From the NCBI RefSeq assembly GCF_016862895.1, contig NZ_BONV01000017.1, forward strand, positions 1 through 64,000: a stretch of 64,000 nucleotides of DNA, read 5' to 3'. Below the pieces are notes generated by a model, which saw only the letters and a program-made list of their open reading frames with translations, did not search any database and had not been told where the DNA came from. The stretch comes from Planotetraspora kaengkrachanensis. GTDB lineage: Bacteria > Actinomycetota > Actinomycetes > Streptosporangiales > Streptosporangiaceae. Position numbers and translations under genes: made by a program. Position 1 is the first letter of the stretch, and each line of letters opens with the position of its first letter. This document shows, piece by piece, positions 53,968-62,814 of this stretch.

Positions 53968-53996
53968 AGGCCCTCGGAGGATCACTCCGAGGGCCT
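53968..53996. terminator. Bidirectional terminator
   Basis: A perfect 12-bp stem (AGGCCCTCGGAG and its complement) with a five-base loop between the convergent TetR and lipoprotein genes. Confidence 0.8.
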
Positions 53997-54018
53997 TCGG
54001 TCTGGTCGACCGGATGCG

Positions 54019-55035
54019 TCATTGACCCTTCGCCGACACCGGGAACCATCGGTTCGCGATGATCTGAACCTTTCCCTTGCCCTTCGGAGGGATGTAGGCC
54101 AGCATCTCGTTGCGCTCCACGCTCGTGATGGACGACCTGACCGTCGAGGGCATCCCGAAGCCCTTCTGGAAGTCGCCGAAGTCGGAGCTCTCCCACGTCA
54201 TGCCCGCGGCGTTGGCCTTGCCGCGATAGGACGCCTTGACGTCGACTCCGAACCACGCCAGAGCGCCACCTGATTTCGTGCGGACGGCGTAGACGGGGGT
54301 CGTGGCGGCGACCGCCTTGCTGGTCCCGGTCCAGTTGTTCCCCACGTACGCCTTGCGGGTGGCGAGGAGTCCTTGGTATTGGGCCTTTACCAGCCTGCCG
54401 AGGGTGAACTGCTTCGCCCAGGTGCTGCGGGTGCCACGGGTGATGACGTCCGCCAGCGCCGGGGCGACCTTGCCCGGTGAGACCACAAGGCCGGGGTCCC
54501 CGGCCGGCACCACGTCGGGGAAGTCCTCGACGTCGACTCCGGAGGCTATCGGTCCCGTCGCCGTCCTCGAGAACGGCGCGTACGCCACCCGCCACGGAGC
54601 GCCCGCCTTCTCTTGGACGAACAGCAGGATGTCCCGGGTGGCGGGCTTGGATCCGCTGTCGGTGGCCGCGGCGAAGAACCATTTGGGATACCCGGAGAAC
54701 TTCGGCGCCGCGGCCAGCCCCGCCGTGTACTTCACCGGTCTGATCTTCAACCTGTTCTGCTTGAACACCTTGTACTGCGCGTTGTGGACCTGTTGCGCGG
54801 AACCGACCTCCACCTTGCTCGCCAGGCCGCTGTTCAGCTTGCCGTTGGCGGCGTTGATCCCCAGCATGTAGCGCTGGAGTGCCGTCATGGCCGCCTTCTC
54901 ACTGAGGGCGGGAGTCGGCGACGGCGGCGGAGCCGGCGGTTTGCTGGCGGACACGGGCTTGCCGCCGTCGATGAAGCTGCATCCACCGACGACCAGGGGC
55001 AGGGCCACGACTGCGGAAACGAGGATGAGGCGCAC
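54019..55035 (-). CDS. Lipoprotein of unknown function
   Basis: A 338-residue lipoprotein: signal MRLILVSAVVALPLVVGGC with lipobox VVGGC, then a Pro/Ser linker (SKPPAPPPSPTP) and a globular domain. I recognise no known family. Starts at GTG. It lies 29 bases downstream of the M48 protease gene on the same strand, suggesting the two act together at the cell envelope. Confidence 0.75.
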   Translation of the reverse strand: MRLILVSAVVALPLVVGGCSFIDGGKPVSASKPPAPPPSPTPALSEKAAMTALQRYMLGINAANGKLNSGLASKVEVGSAQQVHNAQYKVFKQNRLKIRPVKYTAGLAAAPKFSGYPKWFFAAATDSGSKPATRDILLFVQEKAGAPWRVAYAPFSRTATGPIASGVDVEDFPDVVPAGDPGLVVSPGKVAPALADVITRGTRSTWAKQFTLGRLVKAQYQGLLATRKAYVGNNWTGTSKAVAATTPVYAVRTKSGGALAWFGVDVKASYRGKANAAGMTWESSDFGDFQKGFGMPSTVRSSITSVERNEMLAYIPPKGKGKVQIIANRWFPVSAKGQ

Positions 55036-55064
55036 CTTTTCTGCCTTTCAGGAAATTTCTTGCG

Positions 55065-56543
55065 TCAGTTGCCGACGGGTGTCGGGGGGCGGAAGTCGAC
55101 GGGGATGCCCAGCTGAGCGAGCCAGCCACGCAGGCCCGCGACCATCAGGGGATCGGCCACGACCTGCGCGGCGTACTGGTTGAGGTCGACCTCGTTGCCC
55201 ACCGGGTCGAGCAGCTTGGCGGGGCCCGTCCAGGACAACGTCCATCGGGCCTTGCCGTGACTGATCAGTACGCCCTCGATCGCGCGGGCCAGGACATTGG
55301 GCACCAGGTTCGGTGACTGCTGCCAGTTCAGCCGGACCAGTTCGTCGTAGAGGGCGGCGGACTGGTTCCGCGCCAGGGCCTCAAGGGCGGCGTCCAGGAA
55401 AGGCTGGTGCGCACCGACGACCCGCTGGCCCGCGACCGACAGGTCGTGCACCGGCTCTTCGTTGCGAGCCGCGTACATGCCCCTGGCGACCAGCTCCTCC
55501 CAGGGCAGCGGGCGCAGGCGGAGCGCCTCCTCGGTCCAGAAGGTCTGCTCCAGGGCGTTCGCGGCGACCGCCGGATCGCGGAGGAGGATCAGAGCGGGAC
55601 GGGCATCGTGTGCGCGCGGGTGGTCGGGCAGAACCGCGATCGCTCCGAGCCGCTCCCGCAGGCTCGGGTGCGAGTCGTACGGACTGGTCTGCTCGCCTGC
55701 CCCGTCCGCCTGGGCGATCTCCGTAACGTGAGCGTTCACGAGGGCGTGGAAGCCCCCGAACAGGTTCGCCGGTCGGCTTCCCGCCATTCCGGTCATGCCG
55801 ACGTACCTGTCGATGAACAGGTTCCACACGTCGTCGGTGCCGTGCACCTTACGCAGGGCGTTCGCGGCGGCGTCGCGGCCCGCGATGGTGACGGCGAATT
55901 CGTCGGCCTCCAGCTCCTGGGTGCGCGAAACGGTCTGGGAGACGCGCAGGAAGAGCTTGGCGTACGCGAAGAAGATCTTCTGGATCCAGGCGTGGTTGCC
56001 CAGCGACTGGACCGCGGCGAGGACGGCGATGCGGCCGCGGTACACCGGGGCCCCCAGTCGGGTGTGCGCGCCGCTGTAGTGGCCGAGTTCGTGGCCGAGC
56101 ACCGCGCGCATCTCGTCCGCGGTGAGCGCCAACAGCAGCGGCATGCCGATGTACATGCGGCGGCGGCCCGCCCGCAGGCCCAGCCAGCTCGTGTCCTCGC
56201 TCACCGCCGCGTTCACCTCGGCGACCAGCCGGATCTCGTCCGGAGGCCGGGTACGCACCACCGCGGCCAGTTCCTCGACCGTCCGCCAGAGCGCAGGCTC
56301 CTGCTCACGGCCCACGGCGACGCCCGGCTCCGCGTGCGGTCTGCGCCTGTTGACCAGGACGAGGCCGCGCAGCAACGCCAGGGCGGCCAGCGTGAGAACA
56401 ATGGCGATCTTCAGTGCACCGGAGGAGAGGTGCTGGACGGCGACGACGTCGAAGACCGCAGCCGCTCCGAGGACGGCGGCGACGAGCACGTAGAACCCGG
56501 CCAGAAGGCCGAATGCCAGCGCTGCCCGCATCGCGGTGACCAT
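55065..56543 (-). CDS. M48-family metalloprotease (membrane)
   Basis: A 492-residue membrane zinc protease. Two N-terminal hydrophobic helices (about 5-32 and 45-65) precede the catalytic domain with HELGH at 151-155 and the third zinc ligand region TQELEADEFAV near 210. The C-terminal 200 residues are unassigned. M48 proteases of this type act in membrane-protein quality control (HtpX-like). GGGAGC precedes the ATG. It lies downstream of an anti-sigma-like gene and the ECF sigma, and upstream of a lipoprotein. Confidence 0.85.
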   Translation of the reverse strand: MVTAMRAALAFGLLAGFYVLVAAVLGAAAVFDVVAVQHLSSGALKIAIVLTLAALALLRGLVLVNRRRPHAEPGVAVGREQEPALWRTVEELAAVVRTRPPDEIRLVAEVNAAVSEDTSWLGLRAGRRRMYIGMPLLLALTADEMRAVLGHELGHYSGAHTRLGAPVYRGRIAVLAAVQSLGNHAWIQKIFFAYAKLFLRVSQTVSRTQELEADEFAVTIAGRDAAANALRKVHGTDDVWNLFIDRYVGMTGMAGSRPANLFGGFHALVNAHVTEIAQADGAGEQTSPYDSHPSLRERLGAIAVLPDHPRAHDARPALILLRDPAVAANALEQTFWTEEALRLRPLPWEELVARGMYAARNEEPVHDLSVAGQRVVGAHQPFLDAALEALARNQSAALYDELVRLNWQQSPNLVPNVLARAIEGVLISHGKARWTLSWTGPAKLLDPVGNEVDLNQYAAQVVADPLMVAGLRGWLAQLGIPVDFRPPTPVGN

Positions 56544-56760
56544 GTCAGGCTCCCTTGAGGATGTGGAGAGGTGTTCGAAATTGATGGGGGTGATGCACGT
56601 TGGATCGGAGTCGACTGTTCGAAGGCGGTAGGGCCCGATCCGCAGATCTGGAGTGCCCGGCGGCATGGGCTCGGGGGCGCATTCCACGCCCACAGGCACG
56701 TCGGGCTCGGCCGGACGGCAGTGGCGGAACGATGGAGGCCGCTACCCGTCCAGGGTGGCG

Positions 56761-57534
56761 CTAGTGGCCGGAGCGGGTGGGCGGCGCGTCCGTCGGGCGG
56801 CCCTTGGACGCTCCGTTCGGGTCGTCCTTGGTCGCACCGTTCGGGTGATCCTTGGACGCTCCGTTCGGGTGATCCTTGGACGCACCGTTCGGGTGGTCCT
56901 TGGGCGCGTCGTTCGGACGAGTGGAAGGGCCCTTGCCGGCACTCTTGAGGCGGTCCGCGCAGTAGGCCTCGACCTTGTCCTTGCCTCCGGCGACAGTGAT
57001 CAGGCGGGTGAAGGCCGGATTGTCGAGGGCCTTGCCGCGGTTGCCGCCGGCACCGGCCTGGTAGGCGCGGCAGAGGCCGGCCAAGGACGGGGAGGGCGTG
57101 GACGGGGACGGCGACGCGGACGGGGAGACGCCAGGGAGGCGTCCGCCGGCTGCGGGGGCCTTGCCTGCGTCGTGAGTCGCAGTCGGCCGGGCACTCGGCA
57201 CGCCGAAGCCCAGATATTCGGGGAGGTGTCCGGTACCGGCGACGAGTGCGGCGCTGCCCACGGCGGTGGCGCCGAGGGTGGCGGCCACCTTCAGCGTGAC
57301 GAATTTCAGCAGCGCCGTCTTGATCATCGATTGCTTCCTTTGCTGAAGGGCGGGGATGAGATGGGCCTCACGAAAGGCCGCCACGGCCGCCTCCTCGCCG
57401 GCCTGCACGCCGTACTCGGCCGGGGCGGCCGCGGCGGCGAGAAGCTCGGCGAGCCGATCCGGACCGGCCGGTTCACCGCGCAGCAGCCGCTCCGCGGTGA
57501 ACCGGTCGATTCGGTGAGATCGGTGTGTGCTCAT
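56761..57534 (-). CDS. Putative anti-sigma-type membrane protein
   Basis: A 257-residue protein with a cytoplasmic N-terminus (RIDRFTAERLLRGEPAGPDRLAELLAAAAAP), a transmembrane helix (FVTLKVAATLGATAVGSAALVAG), a Ser/Pro-rich linker and a repeat tail with DHPNGASK octapeptides. Its place directly after an ECF sigma gene, 47 bases on, suggests an anti-sigma factor. No zinc-binding HxxxCxxC motif is seen, so this is inference from context. Confidence 0.6.
   Translation of the reverse strand: MSTHRSHRIDRFTAERLLRGEPAGPDRLAELLAAAAAPAEYGVQAGEEAAVAAFREAHLIPALQQRKQSMIKTALLKFVTLKVAATLGATAVGSAALVAGTGHLPEYLGFGVPSARPTATHDAGKAPAAGGRLPGVSPSASPSPSTPSPSLAGLCRAYQAGAGGNRGKALDNPAFTRLITVAGGKDKVEAYCADRLKSAGKGPSTRPNDAPKDHPNGASKDHPNGASKDHPNGATKDDPNGASKGRPTDAPPTRSGH
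56791..56916. repeat. 24-bp repeat encoding DHPNGASK
   Basis: About four and a half 24-bp units within the anti-sigma gene give the peptide (K)DHPNGASK with small changes. The units keep the reading frame, so the repeat number can vary without disrupting the gene. Confidence 0.8.
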
Positions 57535-57581
57535 CTCATGTCCTTCAGCGTCGAAGCCCCCGTTTGTGTCACTCCTCCTGT

Positions 57582-58310
57582 TCATTGCGTCGTCTCGTCT
57601 TCTTCGGCGGCTCCGGTGACGCCGTGGCCGGTTTCGGCAGGAAGGGCCGTACCGGGGCGCTCAAGGAGCTTGGCCAGCTTGCGCAACCCGCGGTGGGCCG
57701 CCGTCCGAACCGCCCCGGCCCGCTTGCCGAGCACCTGCCCGGCCCTCTGCGCGTCCAGCCCCATCACCACGCGCAGGAGCACCGCCTCGGCCTGGTCGCG
57801 GGGCAGCCGCGCGATCAACGCGAGCGCGGCGTCGGAGGCCACCGCGTCCAGCGCGGACCCAGCCGTGTCGTCGTCGCTCGGTCGGTCCGCCAGCTGCTCC
57901 ATCGGCATGCTGTGGCTGGGCCGGCGACGCTCCCGGCGCAGGTGGTCCAGGGCACGGTGACGCGCGATCGTCGCCGCCCAGCCGCGGAACCCTTCGGAGT
58001 CCCCTCGAAACGACCCGAGGTCGCGGGCGATCTGCAGCCACGCCTCGGACGCCACGTCCTCGGCGTCGTCGCCCACAAGGACCCGCAGGTACCGCAGCAG
58101 GCCAGGTTGGGCGGCCCGGTAGATCACCCGGAAGGCGCCCTCGTCGCCGCTCTGAGCGGCGGCCACCGCAGCCGACAGGTCGGCCGGGTCGGCCCAGAGT
58201 CGCTGAGGCTCCGTCGGCGCCTTCGCCGGCTCGGATGCCACGAGCCTGTTTCGCAGATCGACGTCAGTAGCCGGAGCATCGCTCCCACCTGACCCGACTG
58301 CATCACGCAC
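57582..58310 (-). CDS. ECF sigma-70 factor
   Basis: A 242-residue ECF sigma factor: sigma-2 (FRVIYRAAQPGLLRYLRVLVGDDAEDVASEAWLQIARDL, then FRGWAATIARHRALDHLRRERRR) and sigma-4 (RLPRDQAEAVLLRVVMGLDAQRAGQVLGKRAGAVRTAAHRGLRKLAK). It is followed by the anti-sigma-like, M48 and lipoprotein genes, all on the same strand. N-terminal 40 residues are an extension. The sigma presumably directs transcription of this envelope operon. Confidence 0.9.
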   Translation of the reverse strand: MRDAVGSGGSDAPATDVDLRNRLVASEPAKAPTEPQRLWADPADLSAAVAAAQSGDEGAFRVIYRAAQPGLLRYLRVLVGDDAEDVASEAWLQIARDLGSFRGDSEGFRGWAATIARHRALDHLRRERRRPSHSMPMEQLADRPSDDDTAGSALDAVASDAALALIARLPRDQAEAVLLRVVMGLDAQRAGQVLGKRAGAVRTAAHRGLRKLAKLLERPGTALPAETGHGVTGAAEEDETTQ

Positions 58311-58402
58311 CGGCGAAATGATGGGCCATACCGGCTCGTAGTGGAAGTTATATGCACAAATTCGAGATGGCGGTTGCTGACCACGCGCGTTAACAGCCGA
58401 GT

Positions 58403-58421
58403 CCCACAGCTGTGCTGTGGG
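58403..58421. promoter_or_regulatory. Inverted repeat between sigma and AKR genes
   Basis: CCCACAGC and GCTGTGGG around TGT, between the divergent ECF sigma and aldo-keto reductase genes; a possible operator or hairpin. Confidence 0.4.
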
Positions 58422-58461
58422 CGGCTAGGGGCCGTCGATCGAGTCAGGGCGTTGGTGCAGA

Positions 58462-59247
58462 ATGCTCCGCATGACCAAGACAGTGAACCTGCCTGGCGGT
58501 ACTGCTCTGCCGTTGATCGGTTTTGGGACCTGGCAGCTGGCGCCTGAGCAGGCGTACGAGTCGGTGCGTGCGGCGCTCGAGATCGGTTACCGGCATGTCG
58601 ACACGGCGACCTTGTACCAGAACGAGGCGGAAGTCGGCAAAGCCGTGAAAGACAGCGGCCTGGACCGGGAGCAGGTCTTCGTCACCACCAAGCTCCGCCC
58701 GGCTGACGCGCGGCATGCCCGTCGAACGCTGGAGTCGAGTCTTCGGCTGCTCGGCACCGACTACCTGGACCTGTGGCTGATCCACTGGCCGACGGACCAG
58801 GACGAACTCATCTCGTCGTGGCAGGAGATGTTGTCCGCCAAGGACGCCGGACTGGTCCGCAACGTCGGGGTGAGCAACTACAGCCCGGAACTGATCGATC
58901 TGCTGACCGAGGCCACCGGACGGCAGCCGGCGGTCAACCAGATTCCGTGGAGCCCGGCGCAGCACGACCCGGCCCTGCTGGAGGAGCACCGCACCCGAGG
59001 GGTGGTCGTCGAGGGCTACAGCGGCCTGAAGAACACCGACCTGCACAACCCCGTCCTTACCGAGATCGCCCAGAGGCACGAGGTCACTTCCGCCCAGGTC
59101 GTCCTCCGCTGGCACCTGGAACACGACATCGTGATCTTGCCCAGGTCCTCCAAGCGGGAACGCGTCGCCGCCAACTTCGACCTGCAGGGCTTCGACCTCA
59201 CAACCGAAGACGTCACCGCGATCGACGCCCTCACCCAAGTCGGCTGA
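58462..59247 (+). CDS. Aldo/keto reductase
   Basis: A 261-residue NADPH-dependent aldo/keto reductase with the full tetrad Asp47, Tyr52, Lys77 and His108 (DTATLY, VTTKLRP, LWLIHWP). RNVGVSNYSPELI and ILPRSSKRERV (NADPH phosphate binding) follow. The family (2,5-diketo-D-gluconate reductase-like) reduces aldehydes and ketones. The start could be 58462 or 58471; no ribosome binding site is clear. Confidence 0.9.
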   Translation: MLRMTKTVNLPGGTALPLIGFGTWQLAPEQAYESVRAALEIGYRHVDTATLYQNEAEVGKAVKDSGLDREQVFVTTKLRPADARHARRTLESSLRLLGTDYLDLWLIHWPTDQDELISSWQEMLSAKDAGLVRNVGVSNYSPELIDLLTEATGRQPAVNQIPWSPAQHDPALLEEHRTRGVVVEGYSGLKNTDLHNPVLTEIAQRHEVTSAQVVLRWHLEHDIVILPRSSKRERVAANFDLQGFDLTTEDVTAIDALTQVG

Positions 59248-59323
59248 CCTGCTCGGCCAAGCGTCTCGGCCGCGCCATCGCCGACGCGTGCAGTACGTCG
59301 TTCAGCTCCCGGGTGCGATCGGG

Positions 59324-60055
59324 TCAGGCGGCGGCTTCGGCGATGGGGCGGATGACGATCTCGCTGACGTCGATGGAGGCGGGTTGCTCGATCGCGTAGG
59401 CGATGGCGTCGGCCACGGTGTCCGCCGGCATGTTGAGTTTGTCCGCCATGGTGCGCACCCAGGCCATGGTGTCGGGATCGCCGCCCAGCGTGTTCAGTTC
59501 GGAGTCCGTGAACGACGGGCTGATCACGGTGACCCTGATGTCCTGTTGTTCCTTACGGAGCCCTTCGGCCAGAGCGCGGACCGCGAACTTGGTGGCGCTG
59601 TAGACGGCGGAGTTGGGTACGACGTCGTGGCCCAGGGTGGAGGACACGTTGATCACGTGGCCCGACCGTTGCGCGCGCATCAGGGGGAGCACGGCTGCGA
59701 TGCCGTGCAGGGTGCCGCGGAGGTTGACGTCGATCATCTGGTTCCACTCCTCGACGCGCAGCGCGTCAAGGCGCGACAGGGGCATGACGCCGGCGTTGTT
59801 GACGAAGACGTCGATGCGCCCGTGCCGGCGGTGGGCCGCCTGGACGAAGGAGTCGACGCTGTCCGGGCTGGTCACGTCGAGAACCATGTGCTCGGCGGAG
59901 CCGCCGCCCTTGCGGATGGCGGCGACCAGGGCGGCAAGCCGGTCGGCGCGACGGGCGCCGAGCACAACGTGGTGACCCGTCGCGGCGAGCCGCAGTGCGG
60001 TGGCGGCGCCGATTCCGCTGCTGGCTCCGGTGATGAGGACGATCTTCTCGCTCAC
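59324..60055 (-). CDS. SDR-family oxidoreductase
   Basis: A 243-residue classical SDR with TGASSGIG, NVSS and YSATK intact. It starts at GTG after AAGGAC. It is close to the MarR gene, 44 bases apart on the same strand and probably co-transcribed with it. Substrate unknown. Confidence 0.88.
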   Translation of the reverse strand: MSEKIVLITGASSGIGAATALRLAATGHHVVLGARRADRLAALVAAIRKGGGSAEHMVLDVTSPDSVDSFVQAAHRRHGRIDVFVNNAGVMPLSRLDALRVEEWNQMIDVNLRGTLHGIAAVLPLMRAQRSGHVINVSSTLGHDVVPNSAVYSATKFAVRALAEGLRKEQQDIRVTVISPSFTDSELNTLGGDPDTMAWVRTMADKLNMPADTVADAIAYAIEQPASIDVSEIVIRPIAEAAA

Positions 60056-60099
60056 TTCGTGTCCTTCGGTTCGTGTGGTTCGTGGGTCATGGGCGTGGG

Positions 60100-60699
60100 T
60101 CATGCGTGGCCGTGTGAGTCAGGAGAGCCGACGGAGGGGTCCAGCGCGGCCAGCACCCGTTGCAACATCACGATGTCCTGATGCGCCTCGGCTCTGTCGA
60201 GGGTCTCCAGCCCCGCATGCACCGTGCACATCCGCCGGACCGCCTGGTCGGCGATGTGCCGTCCGGCCGGTTCCAGGCGGGCCAACTGGCCGCGTGGCGT
60301 CTGCGGGTCGAGGTGCCTGCTCACCAGGCCGCGTTCGCACAGCCGGTTCACCTGCTTGGTCACGGCACCGGAGGTGACCATGAGCCCGCGAAACAGCTGG
60401 GTCGGGCTGAGCGCGTAATCCGGCGGGGATCGGCGCAGGGCCAGCAGGATCCGCATCTCGGACGGCAGCAGGTCGTACTCCTTGGTGAGCTCCGCGAAGT
60501 CCTGTTCGAGGAGTTGCGCGATCCGGTGGACCGTTGACGCCAGCACGATGTTGGTGACGTCGAGATCCGGTAGTTCCCGCTGCCAGAGGGCGGCCACGCC
60601 CATGGGGTCGGGACCGCTGACGCGAGGGGCGCTGGACGGCGCTCCGTCGTCGGGATCCCCGCAGTTGGGGACCCCGGGACTGAAATCTGAATCACTCAC
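60100..60699 (-). CDS. MarR-family regulator
   Basis: A 199-residue MarR protein with a winged helix (LSPTQLFRGLMVTSGAVTKQVNRLCERGLVSRHLDPQTPRGQLARLE). The N-terminal 40 residues are an extension. It should regulate itself and the following SDR gene via the double palindrome upstream. MarR proteins usually respond to phenolic or oxidising ligands. Confidence 0.88.
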   Translation of the reverse strand: MSDSDFSPGVPNCGDPDDGAPSSAPRVSGPDPMGVAALWQRELPDLDVTNIVLASTVHRIAQLLEQDFAELTKEYDLLPSEMRILLALRRSPPDYALSPTQLFRGLMVTSGAVTKQVNRLCERGLVSRHLDPQTPRGQLARLEPAGRHIADQAVRRMCTVHAGLETLDRAEAHQDIVMLQRVLAALDPSVGSPDSHGHA

Positions 60700-60719
60700 A
60701 AGCCCGTGACCATTGTTTC

Positions 60720-60745
60720 TTCCTAGGAAACCATCTTCCTAGGAA
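60720..60745. promoter_or_regulatory. Putative MarR operator, tandem palindromes
   Basis: Two copies of the palindrome TTCCTAGGAA, 16 bp apart and 21 bases upstream of the MarR start; the second extends to CTTCCTAGGAAG. Two dimer sites at one and a half helical turns are typical for MarR autoregulation. Confidence 0.65.
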
Positions 60746-60842
60746 GATAGCGATGCATCTGGCTGTGCGCAAGCGGGGAAGCCGCGGACGACGCTGAGCG
60801 CCTCTGTACACATCCGCCCGTCCCCCTGCTCAAGGGCCTTCT

Positions 60843-60879
60843 GGGGGCCAGCACCCGTACTCGGTAGGTGCTGGCTCCC
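60843..60879. other. 13-bp hairpin upstream of the secreted protein gene
   Basis: A 13-bp stem with one G-T pair and an 11-base loop. No plus-strand gene ends just upstream, so it may be a leader hairpin of the secreted-protein transcript or a terminator of unseen transcription. Confidence 0.4.
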
Positions 60880-60973
60880 GGAGGAACCAAGTGTTTCCAC
60901 TCATGACGTGGGCCCGCCGATCGATCACGATCAGGGCGCAACAGCGTGCGCGATCGAACGTCGGAGGGACTGT

Positions 60974-61717
60974 ATGGAACTCAGATCAGTCGGCTTCACA
61001 AGACGGCGAGCAGGGAGTCGGCGAGCAGCCCTACAGCGCCTTTTCGGCGTTTCGCTTGCCATCCTCGCTCTGGTCGGAGGTGTGTTGCCCGTCTCGCCGG
61101 CGGCGGCGGATCCTCTGCCGTGGGGCCCGTACACCTGTGCACAGGGCCGAGTGTGGCGCCTGGCTAACGCCGGCGATCTGGTGTGCACGTGGCCGGAGAG
61201 GCGTACCGATGTCGCGGCGGAGAACAGCAGCAGCCCATCGCACAAGCTGCTGAACACCATGTACTGCATGCCGGGCTACGAGTGGCGCCTGGCCAACCCG
61301 TCTGACCGCGCATGTGTCACGTCCGTCCAGAGGCGCATGGCGCGGATGGAGAACGAGAGCGCGGCTTATTCACTGGCGGACCCTGCGGCGGTCCCACTCG
61401 GCGGAGTGAGTGTCATGACCAGGCGTGGCGCCGGAGGCGTGAACTACCTCTACGCCAAGGGGACAGGCCTCACCCTGAAATGGTCAGCCGAGTTCTACGC
61501 TGTGGGCGTCAAGGGGCCCGACTGGCCAACTGGCCGGCCGCGGATAGGCGAGGCCTGGCCCGACGCACCGGGCACCTTCACCGATTGGACGTACATCGGC
61601 CAGGTCACTTGTGTCCCATCGGAGACCAAGCCCGTGCCCGTCGTCGTTGTGGACCTCGGTACCGGAATGGTGACCAGGGCGGGCACCACAGACGCTTTCA
61701 TGTGCTGGTCGCCGTAG
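60974..61717 (+). CDS. Secreted protein with two WRLAN repeats
   Basis: A 247-residue exported protein with a long signal peptide (twin-Arg-like RRRAGSRRAALQRLFGVSLAILALVGGVLPVSPAAA). Mature part has two similar Cys modules with CAQGRVWRLANAGDLVC and CMPGYEWRLANPSDRAC, then a 130-residue C-terminal domain. Unknown function. GGAGGG precedes the ATG. Confidence 0.65.
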   Translation: MELRSVGFTRRRAGSRRAALQRLFGVSLAILALVGGVLPVSPAAADPLPWGPYTCAQGRVWRLANAGDLVCTWPERRTDVAAENSSSPSHKLLNTMYCMPGYEWRLANPSDRACVTSVQRRMARMENESAAYSLADPAAVPLGGVSVMTRRGAGGVNYLYAKGTGLTLKWSAEFYAVGVKGPDWPTGRPRIGEAWPDAPGTFTDWTYIGQVTCVPSETKPVPVVVVDLGTGMVTRAGTTDAFMCWSP

Positions 61718-61783
61718 GAAGAATTCAGGTGATCGTGAAGGGACGTGAACCGCAGTGAACCATCGCCGCGGCTGCAGTTCACC

Positions 61784-61817
61784 CCAGGGAGTCCCTGTGG
61801 ATCAAGGGACTCCCTGG
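61784..61817 (+). terminator. Hairpin terminator after secreted protein gene
   Basis: A perfect 13-bp stem (CCAGGGAGTCCCT and its complement) with an eight-base loop, 67 bases after the stop. Confidence 0.7.
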
Positions 61818-61897
61818 TAAAACGGTGTACGGGTCCCAGAATCGCAGCGCCGACGATTCTCCTAGCGCTCGACCGACCCCCTTTGCCCTCCGAGATC

Positions 61898-62368
61898 ATG
61901 TCGACCGTGTGGTTCAACCGCTTCCTTGCCATCGGGTTTCTCAGCGGGATTGCGATGCTTCCCGTCTTATGGATTCAGCGGGGCGACGAATTCGAGCACA
62001 TACGCCTGGCCGCACTCATAGGGCTGGACGCCGGCCAGTTCCTCACGGTCCCGATCACACTAGCGGTCGGAGCCTGGAAGGCCAGTCCGTGGAACAAACG
62101 ACCCCGCCCGACGGCTCCGGGCTTCGTCCTGGGAGGGATCACCTTCGCGTTCGGGGCTCTGATCATGACTCAGGCGATAGCCGCGATCCGATGGCTCGAC
62201 GGCCGGCCTCCCGGAGTCGGCGACCCGGACGGCGAAACCGGTGCCGCATTGCAAGCTGTGCCTTCCGGCGGCGTGACACTCCTCGCCGGCGCGGCGATCT
62301 TGATCAATCGAGCCATCGCCGCCAAGCGCTCCCGAAAGGTCGTCGTCCCCGTACTCACAGACCGCTGA
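61898..62368 (+). CDS. Hypothetical membrane protein
   Basis: A 156-residue protein with four predicted transmembrane helices (FLAIGFLSGIAMLPVLWI; AGQFLTVPITLAVGAW; FVLGGITFAFGALIMTQAI; GVTLLAGAAILINRAIA) and a basic tail. No known family. The ATG at 61898 lacks a strong ribosome binding site. Confidence 0.5.
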   Translation: MSTVWFNRFLAIGFLSGIAMLPVLWIQRGDEFEHIRLAALIGLDAGQFLTVPITLAVGAWKASPWNKRPRPTAPGFVLGGITFAFGALIMTQAIAAIRWLDGRPPGVGDPDGETGAALQAVPSGGVTLLAGAAILINRAIAAKRSRKVVVPVLTDR

Positions 62369-62472
62369 TCGGTAGAGAACACAACGGATGGCGTGCGAGG
62401 CCAGTCCAGGCTGCTTCGCCACCCGTTGAAGACCCGTATCGCACATTCGGGAAGCAGCGAGGAGGACAAAGG

Positions 62473-62738
62473 ACCATCGGATTAGAAGTGGATTAATCTT
62501 CGAGCGTTCCGACAGTTCGGTGCGCTGACCACCTATGGTCCGGCGGGTTCGAGGGAGATCATCCCGTGCATGTCCCGCGGAGCTGATCTCGGCAAGCGTG
62601 CACGGGCGCGACGATGGTGTCTTGCTCTTCGTCGAGGGAGGCCACCTTTCGTGCCTGGAGATCTACTCCATAGAAGACGAGCCGGCCACGCTCCCGCGGC
62701 CTGACGATCTCATCGTTGACGCGCCAGGCTCCTGGTAG
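62473..62738 (+). pseudogene. Decayed small protein gene
   Basis: TIGLEVD followed by a TAA stop at 62494, then a second open stretch in the same frame, and GVLLFVEGGHLSCLEIYS in another frame up to 62738 resemble parts of one small actinobacterial protein (a pattern of CPTIDLEV ... GGILLFV..GRLSxLEYYS). A nonsense codon and a frameshift interrupt it. Recognised only from memory of the family pattern. Confidence 0.4.
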
Positions 62739-62814
62739 TCGCCGTGGTGCTTGGTGGTCCGGGGCTCAGGAACGAGTTCCCGGACTGTCGATCGCCTCCA
62801 ACTCCGTACGGGGA

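Noticed and set aside
60891-61253. Reading frame starting at GTG 60891 after GGAGGA
   Set aside because: It overlaps the secreted-protein gene in another frame, has atypical composition and lacks family similarity, despite a fair ribosome binding site.
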